Shown here: positions 10,647-21,280 of the stretch, one piece after another
Position numbering within the stretch: position 1 is the stretch's first letter
Layout: every line of letters starts with the position of its first letter
Source of the DNA: Acanthamoeba sp. SK_2022b
Taxonomy: Eukaryota > Discosea > Longamoebia > Acanthamoebidae
DNA: 64,000 nucleotides
NCBI GenBank assembly: GCA_027943245.1
Contig: JANDJZ010000071.1
Coordinates: 62,001-126,000, forward strand
Direction of reading: 5' to 3'
Made by a program: the position numbers and the translations under genes
Notes under the pieces: generated by a model
What the model was told of the DNA's origin: nothing
Database searches by the model: none
The model's input: the letters and a program-made list of their open reading frames with translations, nothing else

Positions 10647-13600
10647 TCAAGGGAGCGACTTCTTGGCTTCGTTGAGCCATTCCACCTTGGCCAACGACTG
10701 GTCCGCTTGAGTTTCACGCCGCAACCAACGGCGGGCCTTGTCTGCCATCATGGCCCAGTCTTCAGCGATGTCGCTCAGCTTCGTCTCGAGGTAGGTCAGA
10801 GCCAGAGCCGTGGCCCACAGCTGCTGTCGCTTGCCAGCATCATCTGTGTCGGAGGCCGGGGCAAAGTTTTGCAAGGTCGAGCAAAGCTCGCCCAAGGAGA
10901 GTCTGACCACTTGAGCCAGCTTATCGTTGAGTTCGAACGATCCGTTGGCGCGCTGAAGTATCACCAGGCTTGCGAGGTGATCATGGCCGTTCATCTCCAC
11001 TGCCAAGGGGGCACCTTCCAGCTGCATTTCGCTCTCGTCATCTTCGCAGTCTCCGCTTTGGCGGTCACGCTTCCGCTTGCATTTGGCGGCGCTCTTGCTT
11101 CTGAAGCTCCGGTCTCTCGATGGGCTGCGTGACCGAGACCGGTCCTGTTCTCTGTCGTTCTCTGCACTGAAGCTGTACCCTGCGCCGCCGTACCCGAAAC
11201 TTTGAGCCATAAAGTGACCGCCGCCTCGGCTTCCTCCTCGTCCGCCACCACCGCCTCGGCTGGCGCGCTTGCGCTTGGGGCCGCCACCATAGAAGGGATA
11301 TGCGGCAACTGAAAACCGATTAGTCATGACACGTGGTCCCACCACCAGCTCTCAACGGTACTTACCTCGATAGCTGGGAACCACTCGGCGCCTCATGGTG
11401 CCCTCGGTGGCCTCTTGTCGTTCGTCCTTGGCCACGAAGGAGGTGTGCGCTGTGGCCAATTGAAATCTGTGCGGGAGAGAGTCGCCCATCAGTTTAGCAG
11501 GGAGTGACATGAGCGTGTGTTTGGGAGAGGTTACGTACTTGACGCCAAGAGCTTCAATTTCGGCCTTCAACTTGTCCTTTTCTGTATGAAACGCGTCGGC
11601 CTCCTTCCTGCTGAGGTCCTTGATCCTGTTCTTGGCTGCCAAGGTGCGAACTGCCGACGTCGAGGCGACCAGGGCAGCAGAAGGCAGTAACTCGTGCACC
11701 TCCCTCTCCTTTGTCGCCGACCCCGGTGGCGAGTAGGACACCTTCACAGGCTCCGTGGCATCTGTGCTCGCACACAAGCGATGACATTGAAGGTGTTGAT
11801 ACAGCAGCGTTGTGCACGTCACATTAAAGGTAAGAAAAGTTGACTACCTTCTGGCAGGGTTGCGTCCGGCTTGACGAGGCCAAAGATGCACAGGCGGGTG
11901 CCGTCGAACAAGGGTGGAAGGATCTCCGGGGCCTGCGTGAGGACAGGTCCCCAGCTGCCACCCCAATCGCAGGTGACATCATCGACGGAGGGCTGCATCG
12001 CCAGCCTGAGCTGGCGCATCACCTTGGACTCGATGCGTTCGCCGGGCACCACGAATTCTGACGGAAACCTTTGTGTAAGTCGTCACATAGAGGAGTATGC
12101 CACACGTGCCAGCGCGAGCGTTGCAAGGCCGGGGGGTATACCGGCAGTGCCATGGCCAGCCTCGGCCATACCCAACACCAGCTGGCGCGATGCGGCGGCG
12201 CCAATGCCTAGAGTGAACACACGGAACGGTGTCATAGGAGGCATCGAAACTGGCCCACGCGACTCGTCCGGAGTCCTAGCGCGGCAGAGGTGATCTCTAT
12301 CGCTACCACAGTCACTTGAGATTGAGGGGGCATTAAAATGAATGAGCTTGACATTTCCAAACTGAATCGAGCGATGAGAAGCGAGAGGCAACGTACCAGA
12401 AGAAGGCGCCAAAGCGGGGCTCAAGGTCGTGATCTTTGTGGCACACTTCCTTGCACACCAAGCAGCACCCGGAAAGAGGGTCGCGCCTGCGATCACGGAT
12501 GAATTAGATACAAAGGCGCGTCAAACGACCAGGCTCTCACTTTTCGCTCAAGCGGGGGGGGGGAGAGCGTACTGGTAACAGGTATTGCAATGGTACCAGA
12601 ACTGTTCGACGTAGTGTCGTGCTCCACTGTAAGTGCACACGCCCCTCTCCACTGCGCTGACTATTCCATTGGGTATGGAGGAGTCTGCTTGCCAGCCCAC
12701 CGCGAAAACCAAGAAGCGATTGTCAGCACGAGCAGGACGGAGTGGATCGATCCCGTACCTGCACGCTCCCGAATGACTTGCAGCACTGCGTCGATATTGG
12801 ACACCTCCCCGTCGGTTAGGACAAAGACTTGGCGAGCGTAGTCTGGGCTGGAATGGTCCCGGAGGATATCTTGAATCGGTGTGAGGACCTCGGTGCCGCC
12901 CATGTTCGCCGACATTCGCCCCACAGCGGAGCTGGCCTCTTGTAGACTGTGCTCGTCATAGTCACGGGATTTCTGGAACAGGAACTCGTACCGCGAGCCG
13001 AAACTCACGACTGCCGATGCCAATAAAGTGAGCCCTCTCAAGCCATGGCAGCGGGCAGCGAGTAACGTACTATTGAACTTACAGCCCTCGGGAAGGCTAC
13101 GCAGGAAGAGCTGCAGCGCGTTCTTGGCGTTGGCGATGCTCGCACCCGACATGCTGCCCGAGCGATCCACTGCACAGGGTGGCAAAGACGCGCACATGAG
13201 CAAGCAAGCGACAATCAAAATTGAGGAGGGGAGGCCAAGGGCAAGATGCGTACGGAGGAAGATGAATTCTCTGTTCTGTTCTACTTCGACGAACTTGGGG
13301 TAGAGGGAGAGCATTACGGCTTGCCTCTCGCTGTCCACCCACAGTCCTGGTTGATGGGCCTCCTTTTGCTGAATCATTAGCACAAAGTCCCGATCGAGCG
13401 CTGTCTCCTGAGTGGACAACGTTACGCGGCCCTTGGTGGGCGCGTCGCCGTCCAGTTGGAACTTGATCGGATGCGAGGGCGACTCCACGCTGTCGGCAAA
13501 AACAAAACTATGTGAGCCGCTGCTGTGCAAAGTGTCAGGGCAGGTGTCAGGATTGGGAGTTAGTTACCTGAGTACAGGCGAAGGCATCTCGATGGCGATG

Positions 13601-14484
13601 TCCAACTCCAGGCCATACGGATTGGGCTTAGACGACGAGGAGCTGATGGTAGTGACCACCCCCTTGAGCGCTTCATACTCGCTGCTGGTGGTATTCGGGC
13701 CGTAGTAGCGGGGCGCAATGGTGGTGGGCAGGGTGAACCGCACCATCTCGCCTTCCAGAGGCAGTTCGGCCACATAGGTGATCTGCGTCACACACACAGG
13801 TCAGCAAGAGCAGCACGACACTACAGAGGGACTTGAGTGTGCATGTACAAAGATTGTGCATTCTTTGCTGGGCGGCAAGTTGCCCACGTTCATTTGGAAT
13901 ATCTCTTCGCTCTCTGCACATCCAAAAGGCGCAAATGTGAGTTTGGAGGCACGCCACGTGGCAATGCAGTGGGGGGAAGACGCACTCTGCTCCAGGAGGT
14001 AGGCGCCGCTGCCTTCGGCGATGGCGTCATCGTAGGTGTCCCGCGCTTCAGCATTGGGTAACACGGAGCCGACACTCCGCTGGCCGTCTATCTCAACTTC
14101 GAACCGGCACACTGCCGCGCGCGAGTCCAGCGGGAACGTGTAGCCCACCTCGAGCGGCACATCTTCGTCGTTTCGGTAGCGCTGGATGAGGGTCACCTCA
14201 CACGCTGCGTCGGTGATGGTGGCCGCCGCCTTCACGCCCACCAGTGGGATGTTGGTGTGTGGGTCCTCCTCCTCTCGGTGGAGGGTCTTGGCGCATCGAC
14301 ACCGAAGGCCAAAGGCGGGCCTAAATCGACCGGCAACTCTTGGGCGCCGTGGTACCACCTGCATGCCTGTCTGCTTCTTCTTTGTTTCTGTGCGTGGGTT
14401 TTTATTACCCACCGAGGCGGGCGCAGCTTTTATTTTGCGCTTGGGGGAAACATTCAGGAAAAAGTCTTTCATTACTGCCGACAC
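10647..14484 (-). CDS. VIT and von Willebrand A domain protein (VWA5A-like) with RGG/RS insert
   Basis: A multi-exon gene with the ITIH/VWA5A/LOH11CR2A architecture. The VIT domain (TLIQRYRNDEDVPLEVGYTF; AEARDTYDDAIAEGSGAYLL) lies in the exon at about 14480-13870, and the bridge (YVAELPLEGEMVRFTLPTTI) near 13790-13565. The VWA MIDAS motif DRSGSMSG is near 13170, with VFVLTDGEVSN near 12820 and RVFTLGIGAAASRQLVLGMA near 12200. The C-terminal VWA5-type helical region (WATALALTYLETKLSDIAED; RRWLRR) ends at 10647. MIDAS D-x-S-x-S is complete, so metal-dependent protein binding is likely. Between VWA and C-terminus sits an unusual RGG-rich and Arg/Ser-rich stretch. The N-terminus before the VIT is uncertain: Met at 14484, or a later one near 14365. 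The intron at about 12.3-12.75 kb is the least certain. Confidence 0.85.
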
Positions 14485-14587
14485 TTCGAGCGGAAGAGAA
14501 GAAGGTGTCGGGGCCTTTTTTTGGCCCCTTCACCCTCAAATCAGTTAAGCTTTCTTATTACACAGCTTTCTCTCCGAAGAGGCAATC

Positions 14588-16796
14588 TTAGGCCCGATAG
14601 GTGCGAACGACTCGGGCGATGGGCTTGGCGCAAACAGGGCACTCCTTCTTGGCCTGTTGGACCTTCTGCGAGCAAGGCGTGCACAGAATGTTGTGACCAC
14701 ACCACAGCAGAACCTGCGCAACGCCAAGTTCAACGCGAGAGTGTGAACCACAGCTGTTTGGGCTTGGGGCGCTATCTCTTTGATCGAAACGAGGCATCAC
14801 GCACCGTTTCGACCTTCCTGTCCATGCAGATCCGGCACCACGTGTCTTCTTCGAGAATGGAGATCTTGTCGTCCTTGGCCAGCAGCTCCCGATCCTTCTC
14901 GGCGAGCTTGGCCTCGAGCTGCTGAATCTGCGCCAGGAGCTGGCTCACCTCGCCTGACGCGATCGCAGTGGTCAACGCCGCGTTGACCGCTTTGATATCG
15001 GCCTGTACCGTGACCGTGACAGACGTCGACGTTGACGCCAACGTCGCAAGGGGATGAGAACAAGTAGGAGTGGGCGTCGAAGTCGTTGGAGAGGAAGCGA
15101 AGAGAGGCGACTTGCAGTCGTCGTCATTGTCCGGGAACAGCGACGCGATGGTGTCTCCCCACGTGGCCAACTCGTCCTCGTCTTCCACCACCGTGCTCGA
15201 TGCCCACCGTGCTTGTTGCGCGTTGCTGCTATGCGTCGGCCGTGTCGACGTCGACTTGGCCTCCTTGCCCTTGGGCACGTAGTCGTCTTCTTCGTCGTCA
15301 AACCCAAAGAGGTCGGCCAAGTCAGTGGCCTCGTCGGCCTGTTCCTCCTTCTCCGAGGACGGCTTGGTGAGGCGTGTGGCGGGGCTGGCGGTCCACGTCG
15401 GGTCGAACGCAGAGAAGAAGCCCTCGTCGTCTGAGTCCTCAAAGAGGGAGGGCGCGGTTGCCACCGATCGAGGCGCGGAGGCAGTCCGCTGCCCTCGCAC
15501 GATTTTGCGTTCGACCTGCGCCGGCAGCGCGAGCGCGGCGGTCTGGCGCTTTCGCTCGTTTTCCTGCTTCCTCTTCTCGCGCTGGGTTCGCTGGCTCTCG
15601 TCGCCCGTGGCGGCTTCGATCAGCACCGAAATTAACTCCGGGTTATCGTTGCGAAGAGCATACTCTGCACACGGTAATCAACGTTTGAGCCATCGGTGTG
15701 ACCAACGAAGAGACGGAAGGTTGTGGATGACGTACCGAGAGCTGTGTTGCCTTCGTTGTCCTTCAACTGCGCGTTCGCGCCATTCTCGATCAGCGTCAAC
15801 GCTACGCTGGTCTTGTCTGCACAGTCGAGGAAGCAAAGGTGAGCGCCCGCAGCTCGGCGGCACCACAAAACAACAACGCCGCTTACCCGAGAGTACGGCG
15901 ATGTGAAGGGGAGAGTAGCCGGCGGCTTGCTTCTGGTCAACGTCGGCGCCCTTGCTCAGCAGGTAGTTCACGATGTGCGTGTGCCCGTTCTGCGCTGCCA
16001 GATGAAGCGGCGTGTATCCAAAGTCGTCCTCCTGCATGTACGTCACGAGCATGACGCCACGTCTCGAATGTGTGAGCAGGACTGCCAAAGGCGGTGGCTC
16101 CCCACGCGCCACTCCTGTACCTGGAATAGCGCCGTCGGGTTGGTGTCGACAACAGAGCTCACGCTAGCCAGGCTGCCCGATCGCACGGCGGCGAAGAAGA
16201 CAGAGGCACTGAATGGCGACGCGGAGGAAGGAGAGGAGGACGTGGTGGTGTTATCTTTGTACTGTCGTCGCGCGCTCCGCCACGTTCCCGTTGATGCGTT
16301 GCTCGCTGTGCCGCCCTGGTCTGCGTTGTTGGTCTGACTGTAGCTGCTCCATGCTGGCGGCCACGTTGGCCGGGCTACATGACTGCATAGAACGAGAGAG
16401 AGAGAGAGAGAGAGAGAGTAGTCATGAGACATCACAAATGAGTTGCGCAAATGGGTACCAGGTCGCATATGAAAAAGAGCGAGTGGTGGGTCAGCCTCTC
16501 ACCTGGCCAAGTGGTTGGCAATGTCAACAATGCGAGAGTCGTTCCGGTATCTACGGCGTCCGTACAGCAGAAATGGAGTGCCAATGAGAAGGACGCGGAG
16601 GAATTCATCGAACAAACGGAGAGGAGCTGTACTTGGCGTAGGCGGCCGGGTTGCCCCTGAGCTCGCCGATGATGCGGCACACGTCGGCTTGGCCCAGGTA
16701 CTTGGCGGTGGCAGGGTTCTGGGTAATGATTGAGAAGATTTGTTCCTGCTGAAACAGCTGCCCCTGTCGCCGGTGCTCTGCGTTGTCTGTTGCCAT
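14588..16796 (-). CDS. STI1-like, ankyrin-repeat and RING-finger protein (putative E3 ligase)
   Basis: The N-terminus (MATDNAEHRRQGQLFQQEQI) leads to a short STI1-like helical region (NPATAKYL, GNPAAYAKY, NDSRIVDIANHLA). A Ser/Thr-rich linker follows. Then come at least three ankyrin repeats: FFAAVRSGSLASVSSVV; DFGYTPLHLAAQNGHTHIVN with AGYSPLHIAVLSGKTSVALT; and KDNEGNTAL with YALRNDNPELISVLIEA. A charged linker and coiled coil precede a C-terminal C3HC4 RING: CRICMDRKV, then WCGHNILCTPC, then CPVCAKPI, ending VRTYRA at 14588. All RING ligands are present. By family logic it is an E3 ubiquitin ligase whose ankyrin repeats bind the substrate. An intron near 16394-16418 holds a (TC)n tract on the sense strand. 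The start at 16796 is the first Met of the conserved exon. Confidence 0.85.
16394..16418. repeat. (GA)n tract in the RING-gene intron
   Basis: About 25 bp of GA on the plus strand, which is (TC)n on the transcribed sense strand, just before a 3' splice site. Confidence 0.9.
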
Positions 16797-17609
16797 TACT
16801 TAACCGTCCTGTTGTCAGTCGATGCATAAAAGACAACAAAGTACAAGATATGAAAATCTACACATGCCAAACTATGGGAACACGTAATCATGGTGCACCC
16901 ACCTGGGAGAGCAGCTGGGGCCTCTATGTGTGCGGGCTCGGCAAGGTGGAAGGTGTGCTAGCTCTGTATTGCTTTGCCGGTGCACCGGTTCAATTTCAGA
17001 GAACGGACAGCATGAAAAATTTGAGATTTGCTTTGGCGCGCTTTATTGGCCCAATGCCTCAAAAATCTAAATGAACAAGATGTTTCCAACGATGACGCGG
17101 GTTCGATCGAGCGGCCAGGCCGACGCAGCACCTGCTGTACGAAAGAGCGTGAGTGATAGACGCAGCGCAGGAAATACGTGAGAAGAATGAAGATGGGGTT
17201 CAGAAAGACTAATCGAAGCTCCATTGAAGCCTTCAAGTTGAAGGTTGTCAGGCTATTTGGTTCATCCTGTACTCGTGTAGCGGTAGGGGCAGGTGAGTCC
17301 GGTACCTTCGAGGTGTTGGCAGGATTGATTTTCCTTCAATCGATCGCGATCGAGCGATTATTACCTCCGGAGGCCATTGAAGCCTCGGCTGATGGAAAGC
17401 CACTCCGGGCTCTCATGAGAGCTAAGCTACGTGTAGTCTTGCCAGTGCCTCTTTCAGTTTCTCGGCCATGGGCTTCACACGCTCGGCATAGTTGCGTGCT
17501 GCGGTGATAGGCGATGCAGTCCAAGCAAAACGAAAAGCAAAAACAAGTGCTCGCGGACCGCAGGGCGGGGTCGTGAACTCCGAAGTGAAGCGGAGGCTCT
17601 GCCCGCGCT
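16797..17609. other. Intergenic region with one possible orphan coding exon
   Basis: This lies between the RING gene start and the HAD gene stop. Most of it shows no coding signal. On the minus strand, 17506-17426 follows a good acceptor (ATCACCGCAG) and reads NYAERVKPMAEKLKEALARL then a stop within a few codons, which looks protein-like, but no upstream exon joins to it in phase. A palindromic GATCGCGATC occurs near 17342-17352. Confidence 0.35.
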
Positions 17610-18453
17610 TTACTGGAAGGGAGGAAGGCCGTAGGCCTCCGGTGTGAAGTCCTTGAGGGTCTTGATGATGCGGTTGGCCCGCGGATACCTCTCATGGGGC
17701 ATTATGGGATCAGGCACGGCCACAACGACGGCACCAGCGTTGGCGCCGGCTTCGGCACCCGATGGCGAATCCTCAAAGACGAGACAGTGAGCGGGGTCGA
17801 TGTTGATGCCTCGAGCGGCGGCGAGGAAGATGTCAGGAGCGGGCTTGCCGTTCTTCACCTGCTCGTTGTCGCCGGAGATCAGGTAAGTGAAGACCTTAAA
17901 CCACTCCTGATGCTTCTGCAGCTTGAGCTTGACGGCCTCCTGGACGCTGCTGGTGGCCACGGCCATCGGAATGCCGTTCTTGTGGAAGTACGCCGTCAGC
18001 TCCTTCGCTCCTGTTGCGGGTGAGCGGTCAGCGTCACCAACGTGCAACACTGCCAATAGGTGAGGCAGCCCGCCGAGTACCGGGCATCGGCTCGGCGGTG
18101 GGGAAGAGCTCCTTGAGGAAGACCTCGCGCTTCTCGAGGAACTCGTGAGGGCCGATGGGCAGCTGCTTGGTGTTGATGATGAGGTTGGCGCCCTCCACTT
18201 CGCCCCTGCCAATCACGTGTGACCTCAGTTCCTGATCGTACACGTGTCCGTACTCTGCCAGCACAGCAGCGATCGCCTGGCCGTCCCCACGCACGACAAC
18301 AAAGTCACCAAAAATATCCAGAATAATCAAAATAAAGGATAATAGGAACAAGGTACGGGAGGTGAGACTCACCTTCTCATAGAGGGGCTCAGTGTCAAGA
18401 AGAAGACCATCGAGGTCGAACAACACTCCCTTGATTTCAGGAACAACATTCAT
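17610..18453 (-). CDS. HAD-superfamily phosphatase, HDHD1/pseudouridine-5'-phosphatase-like
   Basis: Three exons (18453-18373, 18276-18081, 18010-17610) sum to 678 nt, i.e. 225 aa; human HDHD1/PUDP has 228. HAD motif I is FDLDGLLLDTEPLY (about residues 12-25) with both Asp residues. Motif II is MAVATSS, the motif III lysine is in KNGKPAPDIF, and motif IV is VFEDSPSGAEAG. The C-terminus FTPEAYGLPPFQ matches the HDHD1/GPP1-type ending. The protein should dephosphorylate a small phosphoester; pseudouridine monophosphate or a sugar/glycerol phosphate are candidates. It is soluble with no targeting peptide. It faces the TPR gene across a 430-bp divergent promoter region. Confidence 0.9.
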
Positions 18454-18884
18454 CTTGAGATTAAAATCGCGTTTACCTAGAACTAGAGATGAGATGAGCT
18501 CGGTCGTGTGGGCGCGCAACGGGAGTTTAATGGCCGCTACGTACGGCTTCCCTGTTGTTCGAACTGCTCTGGAGGCACGTACGTGGCACAGGAGCTCGGG
18601 CTTGTGGTGTGACGTCAGCAAAGGAAACAAGGAAAGAGAAAGAGGGGACAGAGAGAAAGTGCGCACAAAGAGAAGATGAGGAGGATAGTGGCCGGAACGC
18701 TGCGTGGGCCTGCTGGCCCTATTGGAATGAAGCGAATGATCGTCGTCGGTACCATGCGTACATCCACACCACCGGCACAACTGCTGCAATCGTCTGCCAG
18801 ACCTCCAGCACGATTTTTTTGTACGCCAAAGTCGAGATTTTTGTGTCACGTTTATGGCCGCTTCACGGCTTTGGCATTGTGTTA
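18454..18884. promoter_or_regulatory. Divergent promoter region between HAD phosphatase and TPR protein
   Basis: About 430 bp separates two outward-facing starts. It contains GTGTGACGTCA at about 18607-18617, with the CRE-like octamer TGACGTCA at 18610-18617; this is identical to the site at 5078-5085. No coding exon is convincing. Promoter function is inferred from gene orientation. Confidence 0.4.
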
Positions 18885-19779
18885 ATGCACGGCGCAACGA
18901 TGGTCAGTGAGAGCCTGGTCCACGAAAGTGGAGGCACAACAGGGCCAACAACAGGGAGGCGACCACAAGGCGGAGCTCACGGCGGCCCTGGTCGAGTTGA
19001 AGCGGATAGAAGGGGAGCTCGAGCGGATAAAGGAAAGCGACAGCGCCGAGGCTGTGGCTGCCGAGGCAACGCAGATCGTCGCCAGGCTCGAGACGCTCGG
19101 TGCGGAGCTCAAGGTGTGCAGCTGTCCCCTTTTTATGTTCGCGCCATGGGTGAAGTCAACGGATGGTGGTTACAGATCACGGTGATCGAAGATGAGGGCC
19201 AGCAGATCGAGCTGCCCGAGAACGAGGACGAAAAGAAGCTCTTCACCAAGCTGAAGGCGGAAGGGTAAGCTCCGGCACAGATCGCTATCTCCCTACGGAA
19301 CAGCTAGTGTGGTGAACGCGAAATTGAGATGCACTCGCGTGCAGGCTGTACCTTTGTGGTGACGCTCTGCTGTGCCTGAGGCGACACCAGGAAGCCCTGG
19401 CCTACCTCGATCGAGTCATTGAGATGCGGCCTAACCACATCGACGCCCTCCTTGCGCGAGGTGAGGTGTACATGGATCTCGGGGACGACAAAAGCGCCAT
19501 GAAGGACTTCAACGAGGTAAGCACTGGCAACCCCTCAGCAGCGCGCTGTACTGCTTCTTGTGTGGCGTGACGCTTTTGGGATGAGAGCCCAGTCCTAACC
19601 CGTCTGCTTTCGCGCAGGTGCGATTCTGGGACCCTAACAACCCTGACGCCCTATTCTACGCCGCATCGCTGCTTCGAAAGACAATGAAGAAGATCTCGGG
19701 AGACAAGCAGGACCTCGATAACTACTTCCCTTCGGCGCTTGATGGCAATGGTGCCACCAAACACAAAGAGGATTCTTGA
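18885..19779 (+). CDS. Small TPR-repeat protein
   Basis: A model with exons 18885-18902, 18943-19113, 19176-19264, 19345-19516 and 19618-19779 sums to 612 nt, i.e. 203 aa. The first half is a charged helix (AELTAALVELKRIEGELERI). The centre holds two adjacent TPR-like helix pairs: LYLCGDALLCLRRHQEALAY with LDRVIEMRPNHIDALLARGE, and VYMDLGDDKSAMKDFNEV with FWDPNNPDALFYAASLL. The 3' half is secure. The first exon is uncertain: ATG 18885 and ATG 18900 are in phase, and two acceptors 12 nt apart keep the frame. It is probably a co-chaperone-like or scaffold protein. It converges with the ATPase gene, with only 70 bp between stop codons. Confidence 0.75.
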
Positions 19780-19849
19780 TGAAGCCGAAGCCGAAGCTCA
19801 AGACGACCCGCGGCACAGTCTCAAACGTATTATGCAAAGTTTGCTTGGA

Positions 19850-21208
19850 CTAGAGGGTGAGGTAAGTGTCGATGGCCCACCGCATCATCTCGTGCTGGGG
19901 GACCACCACGGTTCGTCCAAACATAAAGAGGATGTTGTGCTCAATCAGGAAGTGGAGCTCGGGGTTCGCCAGCACGCCCCGTTCCACAAACTGCCAGCCG
20001 TTTTGCTGGAGCCTCTTGAGTTCTTCCACACAGCGGTGAGGGGCAGGCGCCTTCTCGACGCCAGCAACAAGCATCCCGTAGGTGAAGTTGCGGACGGTCG
20101 CGATGGCTTGGGTGAGAGGAGTTCCAGCACTCATGTACGTGTAGATCATGCTAAGGGATCCTGCATGGCCCTTGGTCGCATCCCAGACCTCGCCGAACTC
20201 AACCAAGGTGAAGACCCGAAGGACGTCTACGAGCTCCTTCCTCAAAGTCTCTCGCTCCATGTGGTCGACGAGGAGGGGCTGGAACGACTCGCGCGAGCGT
20301 AGAAAGATGGTGGCATCCACCCAGGTGTACTCGGAGGTCTCGATGATGATGCCAACGAGGCTGCGCCCCTGCTTCTTGGACTCAAGCGTGCGAAGGATTT
20401 CGGCCAGCAGCATGTCCCCACCGATGTCTTTGAGGTACTGGAGCTCGCGTAGGATGACTACCGGCGCGATTTGGGGTCGCTGGACCGCGAGCAGATCCAG
20501 GAACTCGATTAGCCCCTGGAAGTCCACCTCAAGGGCTGTGTCCGTCTTGGCAAAGAAGAACTGGAGGTAGGTGTCGAGGCTTTCGAGCCACCCAGCATTG
20601 GTAGCATCAACAATGCTGGCGGAACTCACCAATCCATAATCGCTCAGCCAGCGCGAGAGGAAGTTGGGTGGCGTCGTCCTTTCGTTGTGGCGGTGCTCAC
20701 TGCAGATGTAGCAGGTTCGCAGTTCGGCGGGCGTCAGGTTGAGGTTAGAGAGGGAGTGGAGGACGCTTCTCCGAAAGTAGGTAACGAAGCTGTCATAGCC
20801 TCCCACCAGATCCTTAAGGTCGACATCAACCACAACGCGGCCTTGTGTCTCCCACAGTTCTGCCATCACCTGTAGGCCACGCGACTTGCCCGTTGACTTC
20901 GGACCCCATACCAGAAGTGCGCTTGAGGAAGGCAGGTCGCATGCATACTTGGACAGATGACGGAGGTATGCCCTGGAGTTGACGTAGGGCAGGTGACCCT
21001 CGCTCGAAGGGAGAGGACGGCTGTGGGGAGGAGGCATCGGCACGATTGGGCGGCAAAGAGATTCGCTCATCATCCTCACCGCATCCTGGGATCTTGCGTC
21101 GAACTGCGCGTTGTTGGGGCACGTCTCATGCACGGTTGGGTAGTACAGGAGTTCTTGGAGTAGGAGACCGATGCCTAAGGCAACAACGACAAGGCACAGC
21201 CTGAGCAT
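19850..21208 (-). CDS. Intronless membrane-anchored P-loop ATPase (archaeal ATPase/STAND-like)
   Basis: A single uninterrupted frame of 452 aa, whereas nearly every neighbour has several introns. The N-terminus (residues 1-20, MLRLCLVVVALGIGLLLQEL) is a signal peptide or anchor. A Walker A motif WGPKSTGKSRGL lies at about 100-111. A candidate Walker B is PVVILRELQYLK; it keeps the Glu but has Arg where Asp is usual. A sensor-like strand GIIIETSEY follows. A possible Cys pair (CYICSEHRH) sits between them. The layout resembles the ATPase_2/archaeal AAA-like STAND group, common as expanded families in some protists. The N-terminal segment would place the ATPase domain in the ER or mitochondrial lumen or on a membrane surface. 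Lack of introns suggests a retrocopy or acquired gene, which is inference. Function unknown. Confidence 0.75.
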   Translation of the reverse strand: MLRLCLVVVALGIGLLLQELLYYPTVHETCPNNAQFDARSQDAVRMMSESLCRPIVPMPPPHSRPLPSSEGHLPYVNSRAYLRHLSKYACDLPSSSALLVWGPKSTGKSRGLQVMAELWETQGRVVVDVDLKDLVGGYDSFVTYFRRSVLHSLSNLNLTPAELRTCYICSEHRHNERTTPPNFLSRWLSDYGLVSSASIVDATNAGWLESLDTYLQFFFAKTDTALEVDFQGLIEFLDLLAVQRPQIAPVVILRELQYLKDIGGDMLLAEILRTLESKKQGRSLVGIIIETSEYTWVDATIFLRSRESFQPLLVDHMERETLRKELVDVLRVFTLVEFGEVWDATKGHAGSLSMIYTYMSAGTPLTQAIATVRNFTYGMLVAGVEKAPAPHRCVEELKRLQQNGWQFVERGVLANPELHFLIEHNILFMFGRTVVVPQHEMMRWAIDTYLTL

Positions 21209-21280
21209 TTGCCCTTTGTTCGCTGCTTTCTTTTCTTCTCCAATAAATTATTTACTTTTGCCGACTGCCCCAGGCGTGGC
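21209..21280. promoter_or_regulatory. 72-bp divergent promoter between ATPase and EF-2-like genes
   Basis: Only 72 bp separates the start codons of two outward-facing genes, with a short AT-rich stretch (AATAAATTATTTA) in the middle. It must hold both core promoters unless one 5' UTR starts inside the other gene. Confidence 0.45.

Noticed and set aside
14511..14529. Short hairpin GGGGCC-T7-GGCCCC
   Set aside because: Only six base pairs, between two genes; too weak to claim a terminator or RNA element in a eukaryote.
16958..17236. Minus-strand frame with a hydrophobic start
   Set aside because: Short, no family pattern, no splice partners, and in an AT-richer intergenic segment.
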